Assembly: GCA_021397845.1 (NCBI GenBank) | Contig: CM038044.1 | Location: 104,220,942 to 104,284,941, forward strand | Direction of reading: 5' to 3' | Source of the DNA: Areca catechu | Lineage: Eukaryota; Streptophyta; Magnoliopsida; Arecales; Arecaceae | Length of the DNA stretch: 64,000 nucleotides | Shown here: piece after piece, positions 1 to 10,827 of the stretch | Layout of the letters: every line of letters begins with the position of its first letter | Numbering within the stretch: the first letter of the stretch is position 1 | Translations under genes and position numbers: made by a program | The notes under the pieces: generated by a model | The model's database searches: none | What the model was told of the DNA's origin: nothing | Seen by the model: only the letters and a program-made list of their open reading frames with translations

Positions 1-640
1 ACATCCAACCATTTAACCACTTCTTTTTTAACAATTTCTCGCATGTTTGGATTTAGCCTCCGTTGCATGTCCCTATGTGGTTTAGCTTCTGCTTCACAGT
101 GAATGTGGTGCATGCAAACAGAAGGGTCAATTCCCTTAAGATCAGCTATTGTCCATCCTATTGCCTCTTTATGTTCCCTAAGTACATTCATCAATTTTTG
201 TTCCTGATCAGAGGTCAAAGTAGATGCAATGATTACCGGAAGGGTATCATTGGATCCAAGAAAAGAATACTTTAACTTGTCAGGAAGAGGCTTCAATTCC
301 AGATTGGGTGGTGCTTCTAAGGATGGCACTAAAGGGCTTGATTGAGTCGGTAATGATTCAAATTTCACAGTCCAAGGAGGAATGGTACTAAACTTGGGTG
401 GCTCTAACAAAGCATTCACTTCAATTGCATATTCATCAACATCAAAATCGTCAGTTCCTAAATGTGTCAAACATGCTTGCAAGGGATCCGAATTAAGCAA
501 CACAGGAAGATTCCTATCTATTACTTCTTCTATCATGTTTACTTCGTTATGATCATAAGAGGGTGGTCCTTGGCATGCATTAAAAATATTCAACCGCATT
601 TTCTTATTCCCAAAAGAGACGTCCATAACCCTGTTCTGCA
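1..640 (-). pseudogene. pol: Athila-like pol: protease-RT linker and start of reverse transcriptase
   Basis: On the minus strand from about 640 to the left edge the translation reads as the linker and RT start typical of Athila pol. Recognisable pieces are VMDVSFGNKKMRL near 635-600, LPVIIASTLTSDQEQKL near 250-200, IGWTIADLKGI near 160-130 and RRLNPNMREIVKKE near 65-25. The catalytic RT motifs lie beyond the edge. It is joined to the protease segment by a one-base frameshift near 635, where the zero frame goes into an early stop at about 590. Identity as pol is firm from these motifs; the exact lineage is inferred. Confidence 0.75.
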
Positions 641-1075
641 ATTTATGCAAGCATTAGCGGTAGCTAGGAAAGGTCTTCCAAGAATGATGGGTATCTGACT
701 AGGGCTACCGCTAGACTCCATGTCCAAAACAAGAAAATCAACCAGGAAGTAGAACTCATCTACTTTTACCAACACATCCTCGAGCATTCCACGGGGTGCC
801 TTGACGGATCGATCAGCTAACTGTAAGGTCATCGTCGTGGGTTTTAATTCTCCGAATTTAAACAGATCATACATTGATCCTGGGAGAAGGTTTACACTCG
901 CACCTAAATCTAACAAGGCTTTCTTGATTGTAAGGTCCCCTATGACACAAGAGATAATTGGGGTACCTGGGTCTTTGAGTTTGGGTGGAGCTATTTGCTG
1001 AAAAACTGAGCTGGCTTGCTCAGTTAAGAGGATTTTCTTAGGGATATGTGCCTTAGATTTTCTTTTTGAGTGCAC
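590..1075 (-). pseudogene. Retropepsin-like aspartic protease domain of Athila-like element
   Basis: The frame encodes a retropepsin-like domain. The active-site region reads LLDLGASVNLLP, where most family members have D-T/S-G-A, so the residue after the catalytic Asp is Leu here. A hydrophobic stretch and a conserved PIILGRPFLATA flap/C-terminal motif follow about 90 residues later. The enzyme would mature Gag-Pol in the virus-like particle. A one-base frameshift near 1065 separates it from gag and another near 635 from the RT linker. The Leu may be a decay mutation or a lineage variant. Confidence 0.75.
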
Positions 1076-2819
1076 AAATCCTTAAGAAATTTGGCATAAG
1101 CCGGTACTTGCTTGATGGCATCGAGGAGAGGTAAATTGATTTGGACTTGCTTGAATAATTCAAGCATCTCATTCATTTTTAAATTTTTCTTATCCAATGG
1201 TAAAGGTGACTCCAAAGCACTAGGGAATGGAGCCTTAGGATCAGGTGCTTTACCAATGGATTCCTTCTCCTCTTCATTCTTTTTCTCTGGCTTAGCCAGC
1301 TCTACTTCTTGGGTCGGGTCAAGTTGATCTAATATTTTTCCACTTCTTAAGGTTATAACAGATTTAGCGTGTTCAGGAAAATTTTCAGGTCCAGTGGAAC
1401 TCTCAGCCATGTATTGACCCTTGGGATTGATAATGGGCTGGCTAGGCAACTTACCCTCTTCTCTCCGATTGAAAGCTGTAGCTAGCTGACCTATCTGAGT
1501 CTCTAGCTTGGCAATGGATTGGGTATGGGAGTGAAGGATTTGGGTATTCATGTTCAGCCCCTCCTTCAAAGTTTGAAGGATCTTCTCTTGAAAGGAAGGA
1601 TCAAGATTATTTGGCAGAGGTTGTGGAGGTTGTGGGGCATTTTGATATTGAGGAAATTGCATGCTTTGAAATTTGGTCTCCTGATTGTTAGGCCTAATAG
1701 AAAAATTGATTCCGGGTTGGGGTTTCCAAGAAAAGTTCGGGTGATTGCGCCAGCCGGGATTGTATGTGTTCGAATAAGGATCGTTTCCTGGTCTAGGAGC
1801 CATTCGGGTTTGAGCTTAATGAGCTTGCTCCTGAAGAAGCTCAGAAAATTGGTAAGCTGATGGACAATCACCTAAGGTGTGGGTGGAACTCGAGCAGATA
1901 ATACAGACTTCATGAGTAGGATGAGATGAAGAGGAGTTATTTCCAGCTTGCAAAAGTTGGTCGAGCTTCTGAGATAGCTCATCAACCTTGCTGTAGATGT
2001 CTACAGCACGACCAACTTCATACATACCTCCTCTCTTAGGTTCTACAGGTCCTGGGGGAGGATCTCTACGGGCAGCTGACATATGATGTAGAGAATTTTT
2101 ACTTAACGTTTCAAACAACTGCCATGCCTCATGTTCATTTTTAAGCATGAACATTCCTCCACATGAGGCATCCACCATTTGCCGGTGCCTTTCTGACAAA
2201 CCATCATAGAAGCACTGGACTAATTGCCATTTGGGTATGGCATGGTGAGGGCATTTTCTAATTAGCTCTTTCAATCTCTCCCAGGTTTCATGAAACATTT
2301 CTCCATCTAATTGGGAAAAACTAGTAATGGCTTTTCTAATTTGATTCGTCTTTTCTATGGGAAAATATTTCTTAAGGAACTCCCTCTGAAGTTGATCCCA
2401 AGTTGAAATTGTCACGGTGTCTAGGGAATTCAACCAATATTTGGCTTTATCTTTCAGAGAAAAAGGGAATAACCTAAGCCTTAAAGCATCGTCGGAGAAA
2501 TTTTGGATCTTAACAGTGGAACAGATTTCTAGAAATTCATCTAGATGTTTATATGGGTCTTCAGTCGCAAGTCCGTAAAAGAGGGTAACATCTGAATCAC
2601 ACTGGACTTGATTTCATACTGAATGGCATCTACAGGGGGTACTTGGATACAAGGTGAATAAGTGTATTTTGAAGGAGTGAAGTACTCCTTCAGCGGAGGG
2701 TCAATTCCTTGATTAGGATCCATAGTACCTGGGCTGGTTGCTCTACTGGAGCCTTCGATTTTTGGATCTAGGGATATATGTTTAGGTTCTCGAAGTCGGC
2801 GCCTAGAATATACTAACAT
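1024..2819 (-). pseudogene. gag: Athila-like gag
   Basis: This is the capsid/nucleocapsid gene of the minus-strand Athila-like element. The likely initiator is the Met at 2723 (MDPNQGIDPP); an in-frame Met at 2819 is the alternative. The central gag domain is recognisable by LRLFPFSLKDKAKYWL (about 2490-2430), followed by QLQREFLKKYFP. A zinc knuckle of C-x2-C-x4-H-x4-C form (CIICSSSTHTLGDC) lies near 1905-1865, and a Q/P-rich and then K/E-rich tail follows. Damage: a one-base loss in a short T-run near 2575 shifts the frame, a TAA stop lies near 1814, and there is a frameshift into protease near 1065. Confidence 0.8.
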
Positions 2820-3791
2820 ACACCCTCCCTTCTAAAGCAAAGAGCAATAAAAGATTTTTTTTTAATTTTTTTTTAATTGGAAAGCGGAAGAATGAGAAGA
2901 GGTCTAAAGGAGAAGTTCCTAAGAGAGTCCTAAACTAGAGAGAAGAAAGTTAATTAATTATTTTTTTTTTTTTTTAATCAAACAAGTGAAACAAATCAAA
3001 ATCACTATCCTAGGGTTAACCTGGATCTAGACAGCTCCTAACTGATCCAAGGTTACCTTTGAGCACTCCAAGCCCAAGATCAATTAACTGACTTGGCCAG
3101 GTAAGTGTAAGGTGGGTGAAGGTTCCCTAATCGCTTGCCTTAGACACCAATTATAAATTGGCCAGGTAAGCGGAACCAACTCACTTCCCTTCGGGCTCTA
3201 GTCCCTGAACCACTTTCCTTAGACACCAAGGAATTAAATGATCTGAACCCGGTCCAACTCTAGGGTTTCCTTGTCCTATTGAGCTCGAAATCCTTAGGGT
3301 TGATGTCTAATTAATTTTAAAATTAAAAGCTTGGGTCAATGCAGATGCTGGATTGACGATTTGTGGGCTAAGGAAGGGTATTGATCTCCCCACCTTATCT
3401 GATTAATGGGTTGTGCCCTTAAGATAGATTATGAAATTATGAAATGCAACAGCTAAGGTGTCCAAAAAGTTATAAACTTAATTTTTTTAATTTTGATGAT
3501 TAAACTGATCCTAAAAAATTATGAAATGTCTGTGTAATATTTTTTGGTTTTGCAAAAAATAAATTTACCTAAGTGAATCTAAAATTTTTTTTGTGTGTTC
3601 AACCTTTTTGTACCCTAGGACAACCATTCAACATAACCTCCCAGTTATGCCAGGGCAACCTTATGTCAGGGCACTCAAGATCGAAAATTGAAAATTTGAA
3701 TGTAAAATTTTGAAAATTGATTTTTTTTTTTTTTGTTGTGAATTTTTGGATATTGATTATATATATATTTTTTTCAAAATAACGCCGAAAG
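2820..3791 (-). other. Untranslated leader between PBS and gag
   Basis: Non-coding stretch between the primer binding site and gag of the Athila-like element. It holds several T-runs (for example 2945-2975 and 3720-3735) and the text AACCTGG..CTAGGTAAG-like leader segments. No ORF or RNA gene is supported. Confidence 0.6.
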
Positions 3792-3809
3792 TCCCCGGCA
3801 ACGGCGCCA
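3792..3809 (-). promoter_or_regulatory. Primer binding site, tRNA-Asp type
   Basis: Read on the minus strand the site is TGGCGCCGTTGCCGGGGA, an 18-base complement to the 3' end of plant tRNA-Asp (..CCCCGGCAACGGCGCCA). It lies 6 bases inside the LTR end (CATCA at 3820-3816). It fixes the element's orientation and the boundary of the LTR. Every other PBS seen in the window is of the initiator-Met type or degenerate. Confidence 0.9.
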
Positions 3810-4351
3810 AAAATCTGATGCGTGTCGTAATGCACCGATTTAGAACCTTAATTCCACTACTCTAAAGGGTAGAATAGCGGGAGTAAGGGTCGATCCCACA
3901 GAGACTTTGGGGTTATCTTGAAAAAGTATTTTCTTTTGACTTAAAATAAACTAAAATAAACTAGAACTAATGCAAGAATTAAATGTAAATAATAAATTTG
4001 TGAAAATAATTTAGATATGACCTATCTCAAGAGTACGGCCCGTACCCATGGATCACGGCCCGTCCCTTAGGTATAGGTCAGTCAAAACTAATTCACTACG
4101 ACTTACCTTAGACGCTAATCCAACATGACTCCAGCATGACTAAAATAAAAATAAGCAAACATGGATTAATATAAAGAAAATAAATTTTATTGCATAAAAA
4201 TTGGAGTACAGAGAAAATAAAAGTAAGGGAACAAGGGTCCCTTTCTCCCTTTTTATCCGACTCTAACTCTCTGTCACAGCAACAGGTGGAACTACGGACA
4301 GCAAGTGGAACCTCCCAAAATTCCCCTCCTTTCAGAAGAGAATCACCGAGG

Positions 4352-4359
4352 TATTTATA
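4352..4359 (-). promoter_or_regulatory. Candidate TATA box in Athila-like LTR
   Basis: TATAAATA on the minus strand in context CAGCTATAAATACC. It lies downstream of the GC-rich block and about 540 bases before the LTR end. A second TATAAATA at 5632-5625 is an alternative. Motif only; no transcript evidence. Confidence 0.4.
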
Positions 4360-4559
4360 GCTGAAAAATACCGTGTTGGGTCCGTGTGGAAAGCGCGGTG
4401 ATTTCCTCATCTCAATCCGATCTCCTTATCTGATTTTTTACGATCATCCCCATCTCAAAAATTAAATTCAAAAATTCTATCGCACAATCCCGCGTCCATC
4501 CAGCGTCGTCCGACATCTCATCTCGTTCCGATACTTCTTGTTTTCGGACATCCCGGTCT

Positions 4560-5290
4560 GAACAACAGGGGCGGTGACAGCGGGCACGGCCAGGCGGCGG
4601 AGACGGATGTGGCGCAGGGGTGGCTCGCGTGGGCGGACGGCGTGGACGGTGGCATGGCCGTGGGTGGCGTGCAGTAGCAGGCGGCGGAGACTTGGGTGGC
4701 GCCAGCAGAGGGGGCTCTGGCTGGCAACGGACGGCGCGGACGGAGGACGTAGCCGGAGGTGGTGCTGCGGACGGTGGGCGTCGTGGCGGCAGCAGGCTTG
4801 GGCGGCGAGCTCGGCGGACACGCGGTGCAGGGGGACGCTGGGTGGCTTCGGGCTGGTTGCTCGCGGCTTGCGGCGCAGGGGCGGACATGGAGGGCGGACT
4901 TCGGCTGGGCGGCAGCAGGCTGGAGCTTGGCGGACATGCGGCATGGCGGACGGCGGCGGAGGGGCGGCTCGCGTGGGCGGACGGCGTGGCTCGCGTGGGC
5001 GTGGGCGGAGGGCGGACGGCGCGGCGGCGGTGTGCTTGGGCGGAGGCGGCGAGGATGGCTGGCCGACGGCGTGGCTCGCGTGGGCGACGACAGCAAGTTC
5101 CGGCCACTTTTCCGGCCAAACGGGAGCTCTTCGGCCGGCGGGAAGGTTACCGGCGGCTTCGACGGCGCCGGGGGAAGCTCTCCGGCAAGTTTCGGCACGA
5201 TCGGAGCACGGTGGTCCACGGCTCCGCCCGTGGACCGGTAGCAATGGCTGCCGTGGACCGGCAGCTCATGCGGTGGACCATTGAGCCGGT
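4560..5290. repeat. GC-rich block inside Athila-like LTR, with degenerate sub-repeats
   Basis: About 730 bases of GGC/GCG-rich DNA on the plus strand within an otherwise AT-rich LTR. A core close to GGCTCGCGTGGGCGGACGGC recurs at about 4622 and 4966, with shorter forms near 4990 and 5073. Long overlapping open frames on both strands encode only Arg/Gly- or Pro/Ala-rich low-complexity peptides, as expected from base composition, so I do not call them genes. Confidence 0.7.
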
Positions 5291-5837
5291 CCACCGTGAG
5301 CCAAACCAAAAGGATTTTAAGGATGCTCCAAAAATCGTGCAGCTCTGAAATCCGTGCTAAAACTTTCTAAAATCCATTTCGGGCCCGTTTGAAGTCCGAA
5401 TTACATTCTGTTTGCGTCGTTGGACTCCTAAAATCAAGATCTACACGTTTATGGAGTCAATTCCTGCAAAGTATCACAAAAAGTATCAATTTTAATCAAA
5501 TAAAGTTGGGTTAATTTTCATTATTCTAATATCTAACAGTATTCTCACACCCAATCCCAAATCCTGACAAATCCTCTTTTTCTTTCTAGTTCTTTTTCCA
5601 ACCAACAGCCCCTAAAACAAACTTTATTTATAGAGGCAGCCATGAGAGGAAGAAAGAGGAAGGATGAGTGATTGGGGGAGAAGGTCAAAGGCCATACCAA
5701 ATGGGTCCAAGCTAAAAAGGCAAGTATGACCATCATACCATGAAAGCCTGGAGCCAAAAACATCCAAAATTTGAAATTCGAATTCAAAATTTGAAGCAAA
5801 GCCTTTCCAAAAAACTTTCCAGAATTTCTGCTCATCA

Positions 5838-6514
5838 GTCAAGTGTTGACACTTCCATTTTACCAAGTGTCAACACTTGCAAGTGTCGACACTTTCAAGT
5901 ATCTACACTTCGAATATGGTCAATCACATTGACCTCCAGTGATGGCAAACGATTCTCAATCGTTGATCAGCCTTTAGATCAGATAGAAACTCCTATGGTG
6001 GGTGACCCCATAGGTTTGAACACTAAGCTGGTAGCACTGGAACACTTCCAGTACTAGTCAAAGTCCTCATCTAGTAATGACACCCGATGTTTGGATAGTT
6101 CGAAGATTGCAGAGTAACTTACAAGAACCTCTGGCATATGGTTACCACATAATTCATCCCTTTGACCTCATAATGCTCAGGATGACCTAGGGTTCGGCTG
6201 CCAACCCTAATTTGGTTCATCCAGATCATGTCTCAACCTTACAAGTTCTGTGACTCCTTACAAGAACTACCTTAGCCAAGGTTTTGCTAAATTAACACAC
6301 AGCTAGTCATTCACTCCAAACTATTTGGATGGATTAATTCCATCTTGATCCACCACCGCTCCGCAGGTACTTGACTGTACCCAAAAATCTTTCATCACTG
6401 GATTAGAAATTCAAATAGTCCGATACCAAAGTATAGTGAGTTGCTTGCAAGCTACCATGGTGACCTTAGGTTTGAGTGACACATATACCCATATCACTTC
6501 ACGAGCAACCCTCC
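5838..6514. other. Unassigned interval between two elements
   Basis: No coding region or LTR boundary pair could be recognised. The first 70 bases carry the inverted AAGTGT/ACACTT cluster described separately. The rest is ordinary AT-rich sequence. The style of the motif cluster resembles the tcgact-rich core of the copia LTR near 52690-52880, so it may be a fragment of such an LTR; that is a guess. Confidence 0.4.
5840..5910. repeat. Cluster of AAGTGT-N-GACACTT inverted motifs
   Basis: Within 70 bases the near-palindromes AAGTGTTGACACTT, AAGTGTCAACACTT and AAGTGTCGACACTT follow each other, then a decayed copy AAGTATCTACACTT. Each can form a short hairpin or be bound as a dimer site. It starts directly beside the Athila-like LTR end. 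Confidence 0.7.
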
Positions 6515-7204
6515 TTATCAAATAAGAGTACAAGTCTTTGTAGATATAAAACACAAAATAAACTTGGACTGGAAGACTGGTCTCTTCGTAGAATTGGGCT
6601 GGCTGACTCCTTCTTGGTCTGAGAAGCTTTGCTTGGGCTTGGTCTAGCTAGGGCGCCACTTGGAATGGGGCTTGGGCTGGAGCGCCAAGTTATGAAGAGG
6701 CCTGGGAGGGTGCTAGCTCTAAATGGGCCAAGGAGCAGGGGCGCCAAGGCTTGGGCACTGGGATCTGGGTAGGGCGCCAACTGGAAGGGGCGCTCCACTT
6801 GGGCTTGGCAGCATGAAGGCCCACACCTTGGGCAGCATGGCTAGTACTTGAATAGGGGCCTGGTGCTTGGACTCTGCTCTGACCTGGGAGGGCCTGGTGG
6901 ATACTCTGGTATGGTGATCCTCCTCTAGTATAAAATTAGACTAAAACAATCTTACAGGACTCAAGTAAACTCACTAAACTTGGACAAGTAGACTCACTTA
7001 ACTTACAAATGGACTCAAGTAACAGGACTCAATGGACTTAACTAATTATAAAACTTGGCTCACTTTGATTCAAGTGACAGTACTAATGAACTATAGGACT
7101 CAGAAAATTTGGACTTCATTACAGGGCTTAGTAAAATTGATCAACACATGACTTAGAGAACAAATTGAAGCTTGAAGTCTATGTTTGTTTTGATGTCCTC
7201 ATCA
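6515..7204 (-). repeat. 3' LTR of element 1, truncated
   Basis: Matches 18060-18742 along its length, with shared landmarks such as GGGCGCCAACTGGAAGGGGC and ending GTCCTCATCA at 7204. Only the first half of the LTR in element orientation is present. Homology stops near 6515, before the TATA and U5 part. Next to 7204 on the inside is a purine-rich CTTGGGAGAAT on the minus strand, the likely polypurine tract. Confidence 0.75.
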
Positions 7205-7700
7205 ATTCTCCCAAGATATAAGGAACTCGATTCTATCAAGTAAAGGTTGATCTGGCTCTGGTACTGCTATGCTAGGTCTGGGTTGAGGTGTTGAGGATCC
7301 TCTCGAGTGATCCACGAATCCTCAGATCTCGGTCGACCTTGACAACGAACCAAGTGACATAGAAGCCTTTGATCTGGGTACTGTGGCTTGGTCATCCAGG
7401 ATACACTCAATCTTTCCTCTCACGGACTAAATTGATGGTGGAAACTCAAGGTTGGGTTCACTCTCAAAGAAAAGGGTTAGGATCAAAACTCACTAGGTAT
7501 CATTACTGGCTCCCTATACTCTATTAAGTCTGAGATATTGAAGGTTAAGCTTAATGCCTAATGAGGTAACTCAGGCACTAGGTCCAACTTTTTTTATCAC
7601 TTTGATGGATCCAGCTCCACGGGTATGTAGCCTAATCATCACAAGATTTCTCTAGCGAACTCTTAGACTCTTTTCAGGAATTAACCATGTTTTTATAAAA
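7205..7700 (-). pseudogene. Integrase C-terminal tail and chromodomain remnant of element 1
   Basis: On the minus strand pieces such as FNISDLIEYREPVMIP (about 7580-7530) and the chromodomain start near 7440-7400 match the better preserved copy at 24427-24810. A chromodomain at the integrase end directs chromovirus insertion into particular chromatin. Stops and frameshifts break this copy. No integrase catalytic core lies upstream, so it could not act as an integrase even if intact. Confidence 0.6.
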
Positions 7701-7989
7701 ATCATTGCTTACAGTAATCTTATGGCTAATTCCTTATGCAAATCTTTAATCATGCAGTGCAAAAACTCATAACACCTAATGCAGGCAAATGACTCATGCC
7801 AACACTTATTGATATATAGACTCGACAAAATCCTAAACTACAACTGTGGATTTGACCCTTAGTCAGGTGGGTGACATGTAGATGAGAACTTGGCATGCAC
7901 TCCTAATAGATGCCATAGGGTCCTCCAAAAGTAAGATGCAAACATGACATGCTTAATGAATGAATGCAACATGCAAACTTTTACAAAAT

Positions 7990-8690
7990 GCAATCGAATG
8001 GTTAAAGAAACATAAGAAGTTTCAAGAAATGATAAGAAGTAGGAACTGGGTTCAGGATTAGTCTGGTAGGGTAGAAAGTACGAAGGAGGTTCAGGGTTGA
8101 TTGGATAGAATAGGATACAGGAAGGGGTGTCAAGGATTAGTAATAGACTAATGAGGTTAACCTTATGAAGCTGAGGTATATCTATAGGGTTTGCATAATG
8201 AAAGAATGAGTCACTAATCTCAGGAAATAGATCGTCAATTGAAACTATAGGAGGGGATTCTTCCTAAGGGTACTTGTTTAAAGAGATCAGGTCCTTAATA
8301 AATTCTTCAGGTTCTTGAATTTTAGGACTGGGCTCTATAATTGGGCTCTCTTCTAAAGTCTCCTCAGGTATAAGTCTAACAGTAGGGTTGGGTTCTTCAT
8401 GGTCCTCTTCCTTTAATTGTACTTCCACTACAGCTTCAATTTGGGTGTGGTCAGGGTCAACTAACTTTGGGTTGGCTTCTATCTAGCTATGGTCAGGGTC
8501 AACTAATTCTGGGTTAGCTTTGGTCTGGGTAGGGTCAGGGTCAACTAATTCTGGGTTGGCTTTGGTCTGGGTAGGGTCAAGGTCAACTAATTCTGTGTTG
8601 GCTTTGGTCTGGGTAGGGGCAATGGGAATTGACTGATCTAAAGAAAGTCGGCTAGGTTTGGGCTTGGGTTTAGGAGGGCTACTCTTGTTG
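7990..8690 (-). pseudogene. Acidic ORF shared by the RT-less elements (element 1 copy)
   Basis: Read on the minus strand after gag, this segment encodes an acidic, Pro-rich protein of unknown function. Landmarks are four 14-residue repeats of the type ANPELVDPDPTQTK, then VRLIPEETLEESPIIEPSP, then KYPQEE and SYFLPYQ. The same landmarks recur in element 2 (14758-15500) and in part in element 3 (22862-23802). I do not recognise a known domain. A stop near the last repeat and others break the frame. It follows gag, so it may be a gag extension rather than a separate gene. Confidence 0.55.
8451..8618 (-). repeat. Four 42-bp tandem repeats in the acidic ORF
   Basis: Units begin at 8451, 8493, 8535 and 8577, each starting TCAGGGTCAACTAA (TCAAGG in the last). 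42 bases is 14 codons, so copy-number change keeps the frame. The middle units are nearly identical. Element 2 has about two and a half matching units at 14829-14937. Confidence 0.9.
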
Positions 8691-9561
8691 GACTTAGACT
8701 GACTGATCTTAAGTTCTCTCTGATATGACTCGAATTCCCTAGCTATGTGATAGGCTTCCTCCAGGTCCTAAATTTGCCATTGAAATAGTTCCCACTGGAT
8801 GTCTTCACGAAGGCCAGCCATAAACCTAGATAATGTCACTGACTCAGGTTCATCTAGGGAACACCTAAGGGCACACTCATGAAATTGGACTATATACTCT
8901 GATACAGACTTATTTCCCTACCTTAACCTTTGCAATCGATCTAGAAGGCATTGTTGGTAGTATGGGGGAACATACTTTTCTCTAAGTTTCAGCTTCATGG
9001 TCATCCACGTGGCTATGGGATCGTAGTGTTGTTGTCTACCTAGGCGCTCTACGTGTTCCCAGTATAACCTAGCCTGGTCAGTTAGCCTGACTTGGCAAAT
9101 TTATACTTCCTTTCATCTTTCAAGGCATACCATTAAAAATATTGTTCCATGCCTCCTTCTCAATCTATGTAGACCTTGAGATCTAGGGTGCCATCAAAGG
9201 TGGGTGGATATACCCTGATGCTCCTAAGAATTCTCTCATCTTGGTCTTGGTCATCATGATTGGGCCTCCTAGGGTTGGGCTCCTGGTAGGGTTCCTGGCT
9301 TTGGGCTCTCCTAGGGCTGGGCTCCAAGAATTGATCATGGTTTTGGGCTCTCCTAGGGTTATGAGAGGTGGAAAGGGGTGAATCAAGATCATGTTCAATA
9401 TTAGATTCTTGGGTTCTCTCTAGGGTCCCTACATGGTTATCCACCTGATCGAACCTATGGTTCACTTGGTCGAATCTTTGGTCCACTTGGTCAAATCTAT
9501 GGTTAATTTGGGCAAGCTGATCAGTGATGGTCTTCATGAAAGTCTCAAAGTTGGATTCCAT
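8690..9561 (-). pseudogene. gag: gag of element 1, with a heptad-repeat N-terminus
   Basis: Starts at MESNFETFMKTI (9561). An N-terminal seven-residue repeat, RFDQVDQ / RFDQVNH / RFDQVDN, predicts a coiled coil around residues 20-45. Then come three Pro-Arg-Arg segments (NPRRAQ, SPRRAQ, NPRRPN). The gag core begins at YPPTFDGTLDLKVYID, the usual start of the Ty3 Gag domain, and runs degenerate to about 8690. The first 133 codons are open; a stop at about 9160 and later shifts end it. No zinc knuckle was found. Gag would form the particle shell; here probably supplied for or by an autonomous partner. Confidence 0.7.
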
Positions 9562-10827
9562 GGTGGAACTGGGTTGGGTTTAGATCGATGGTATTGGGCT
9601 CTTGACCTAGTGGTCATGCACTCAATCAATCAAGGGGTATGATGCAGTCAAGCACACAAAGGTTAACATGTACTAGGGTTCGCTAGACCTAGAGCCAAAA
9701 TCTAGTGAGTTAACTCAACTTATACTCAACACGACACCTAATCCTTTCACTGGCTAGGTAAGAGGTGGGGTGGTGGGAGGCTCTCCCTACCTATGACAGG
9801 GTCCTAATAAAAGAACCACCAGTCTACTTAGGGCATTTGCCACTGGACCTCTAGCCTTAGACACCAGCTTTCAGTAATAGATGATGGGTTAGGTGTACTA
9901 GTTTCCTCACTAGACTCGGACCTGACCTGTTGGTGTCCCTAAATCTATTAGGTTGCTAGTTAATTTTAATTAGGGCTTGGGTACGTATGCAAGGTGGTTG
10001 TTTTGGGCCCAGGATAGGTGATGAAATCTTGTCCTGATCTGGGATAGAAAATTGCCCTTAAGATTACTTTAAATGAGATGATGCACAATCAATGAACTTG
10101 ATACAATCTAATAACAAAATAGAAAAATAATTTTTTTTGTCTCTTTTTATGAGGTGGCAACTTAAATTTGAATTGGTTAAGTTATCAAACAAATTGGCTT
10201 GGGTTTGGTAGTTGATTAGGTTTAGTTAATTCAAGTATGCAAAAACAATGGAAAAGATTTTTTTTGTTCTATTTTTTGATGCAGAAGTTAGCAAGGGTTT
10301 CAGAGCAGAAAAACTCTATAAAAAATTATTAGATAGATAATGACGTGTGAGGATGATCCCTACCGAATTTCATGCAAAGAAAAAATAATTTGACAATGCA
10401 AAACCTAGGGTTTCTAACTGGGTGTAGAAAAGATAGATTTCTGGTTAGGGTTTCTAAGATGCAGGTTTTTTTGATTTTTTTATAATATGTAAAAATTAAA
10501 TAAAATTCTATAAAAATAGAGGACTCGATAGAGATGATGTGATGCATATTTTAGAAAATAACAGTATGAAATTGATGAAAAACCAGACCTAAATTCAGAG
10601 TACTAGTGCAGGCTTAGCAGGCAGAAATTCTTGTTATGGCTATTTTTTTATGCAGGTTTCACCCTATTTTTAGATCAGAAAAATTCAAAGAAAATTAAAG
10701 AAAATAGAGGAATAAGCAGAGAATAATTACCATGAAAATCAGAAAAAAAATAAATATGTTTTGATGCATATACAGATTTCAGCATGCAGATAACCTAAAC
10801 TATGATACAAGAACATGCCCTAATCAT
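9562..10827 (-). other. Leader of element 1
   Basis: Non-coding DNA between gag and PBS. It is AT-rich with T-runs near 10130 and 10260, and is homologous in inverted orientation to the leader of element 2 (12781-14045). No supported gene. Confidence 0.6.

Larger units (their letters stand above)
1..5837 (-). mobile_element. Athila-like Ty3 LTR retrotransposon, 5' part (runs off left edge)
   Basis: Read on the minus strand the order is LTR (5837-3816), primer binding site (3809-3792), leader, gag, protease, then the start of reverse transcriptase at the left edge. This gag-protease-RT order, a gag zinc knuckle, a long LTR and a PBS matching plant tRNA-Asp fit the Athila branch of Ty3/gypsy. 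The second LTR lies outside the window, so a target duplication cannot be checked; the right flank begins GTCAA. Several frameshifts and a stop interrupt the coding part, so this copy is dead. The lineage is inferred from protein character and PBS, not from a database search. Confidence 0.85.
3816..5837 (-). repeat. 5' LTR of Athila-like element (about 2.0 kb)
   Basis: The plus-strand ends are TGATGCG at 3816 and CTCATCA at 5837, giving matched TGATG..CATCA termini. The left end sits 6 bases from the tRNA-Asp PBS, as a 5' LTR should. The LTR is asymmetric: AT-rich ends flank a very GC-rich block at 4560-5290. Two TATAAATA motifs read on the minus strand, at 5632-5625 and 4359-4352; the second, about 540 bases before the LTR end, is the better-placed core promoter. 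Confidence 0.85.

Noticed and set aside
4412..5348. Several open frames of 160-263 codons on both strands
   Set aside because: They overlap in most frames in a GC-rich repeat block, where stops are rare by composition. The peptides are Arg/Gly or Pro/Ala low complexity with no domain.
6499..6798. Minus-strand open frames at 6499-6798 and 18050-18334 as a conserved gene
   Set aside because: Both lie at the same place in the LTR of element 1, so their similarity is that of two LTRs, and the peptides show no domain.
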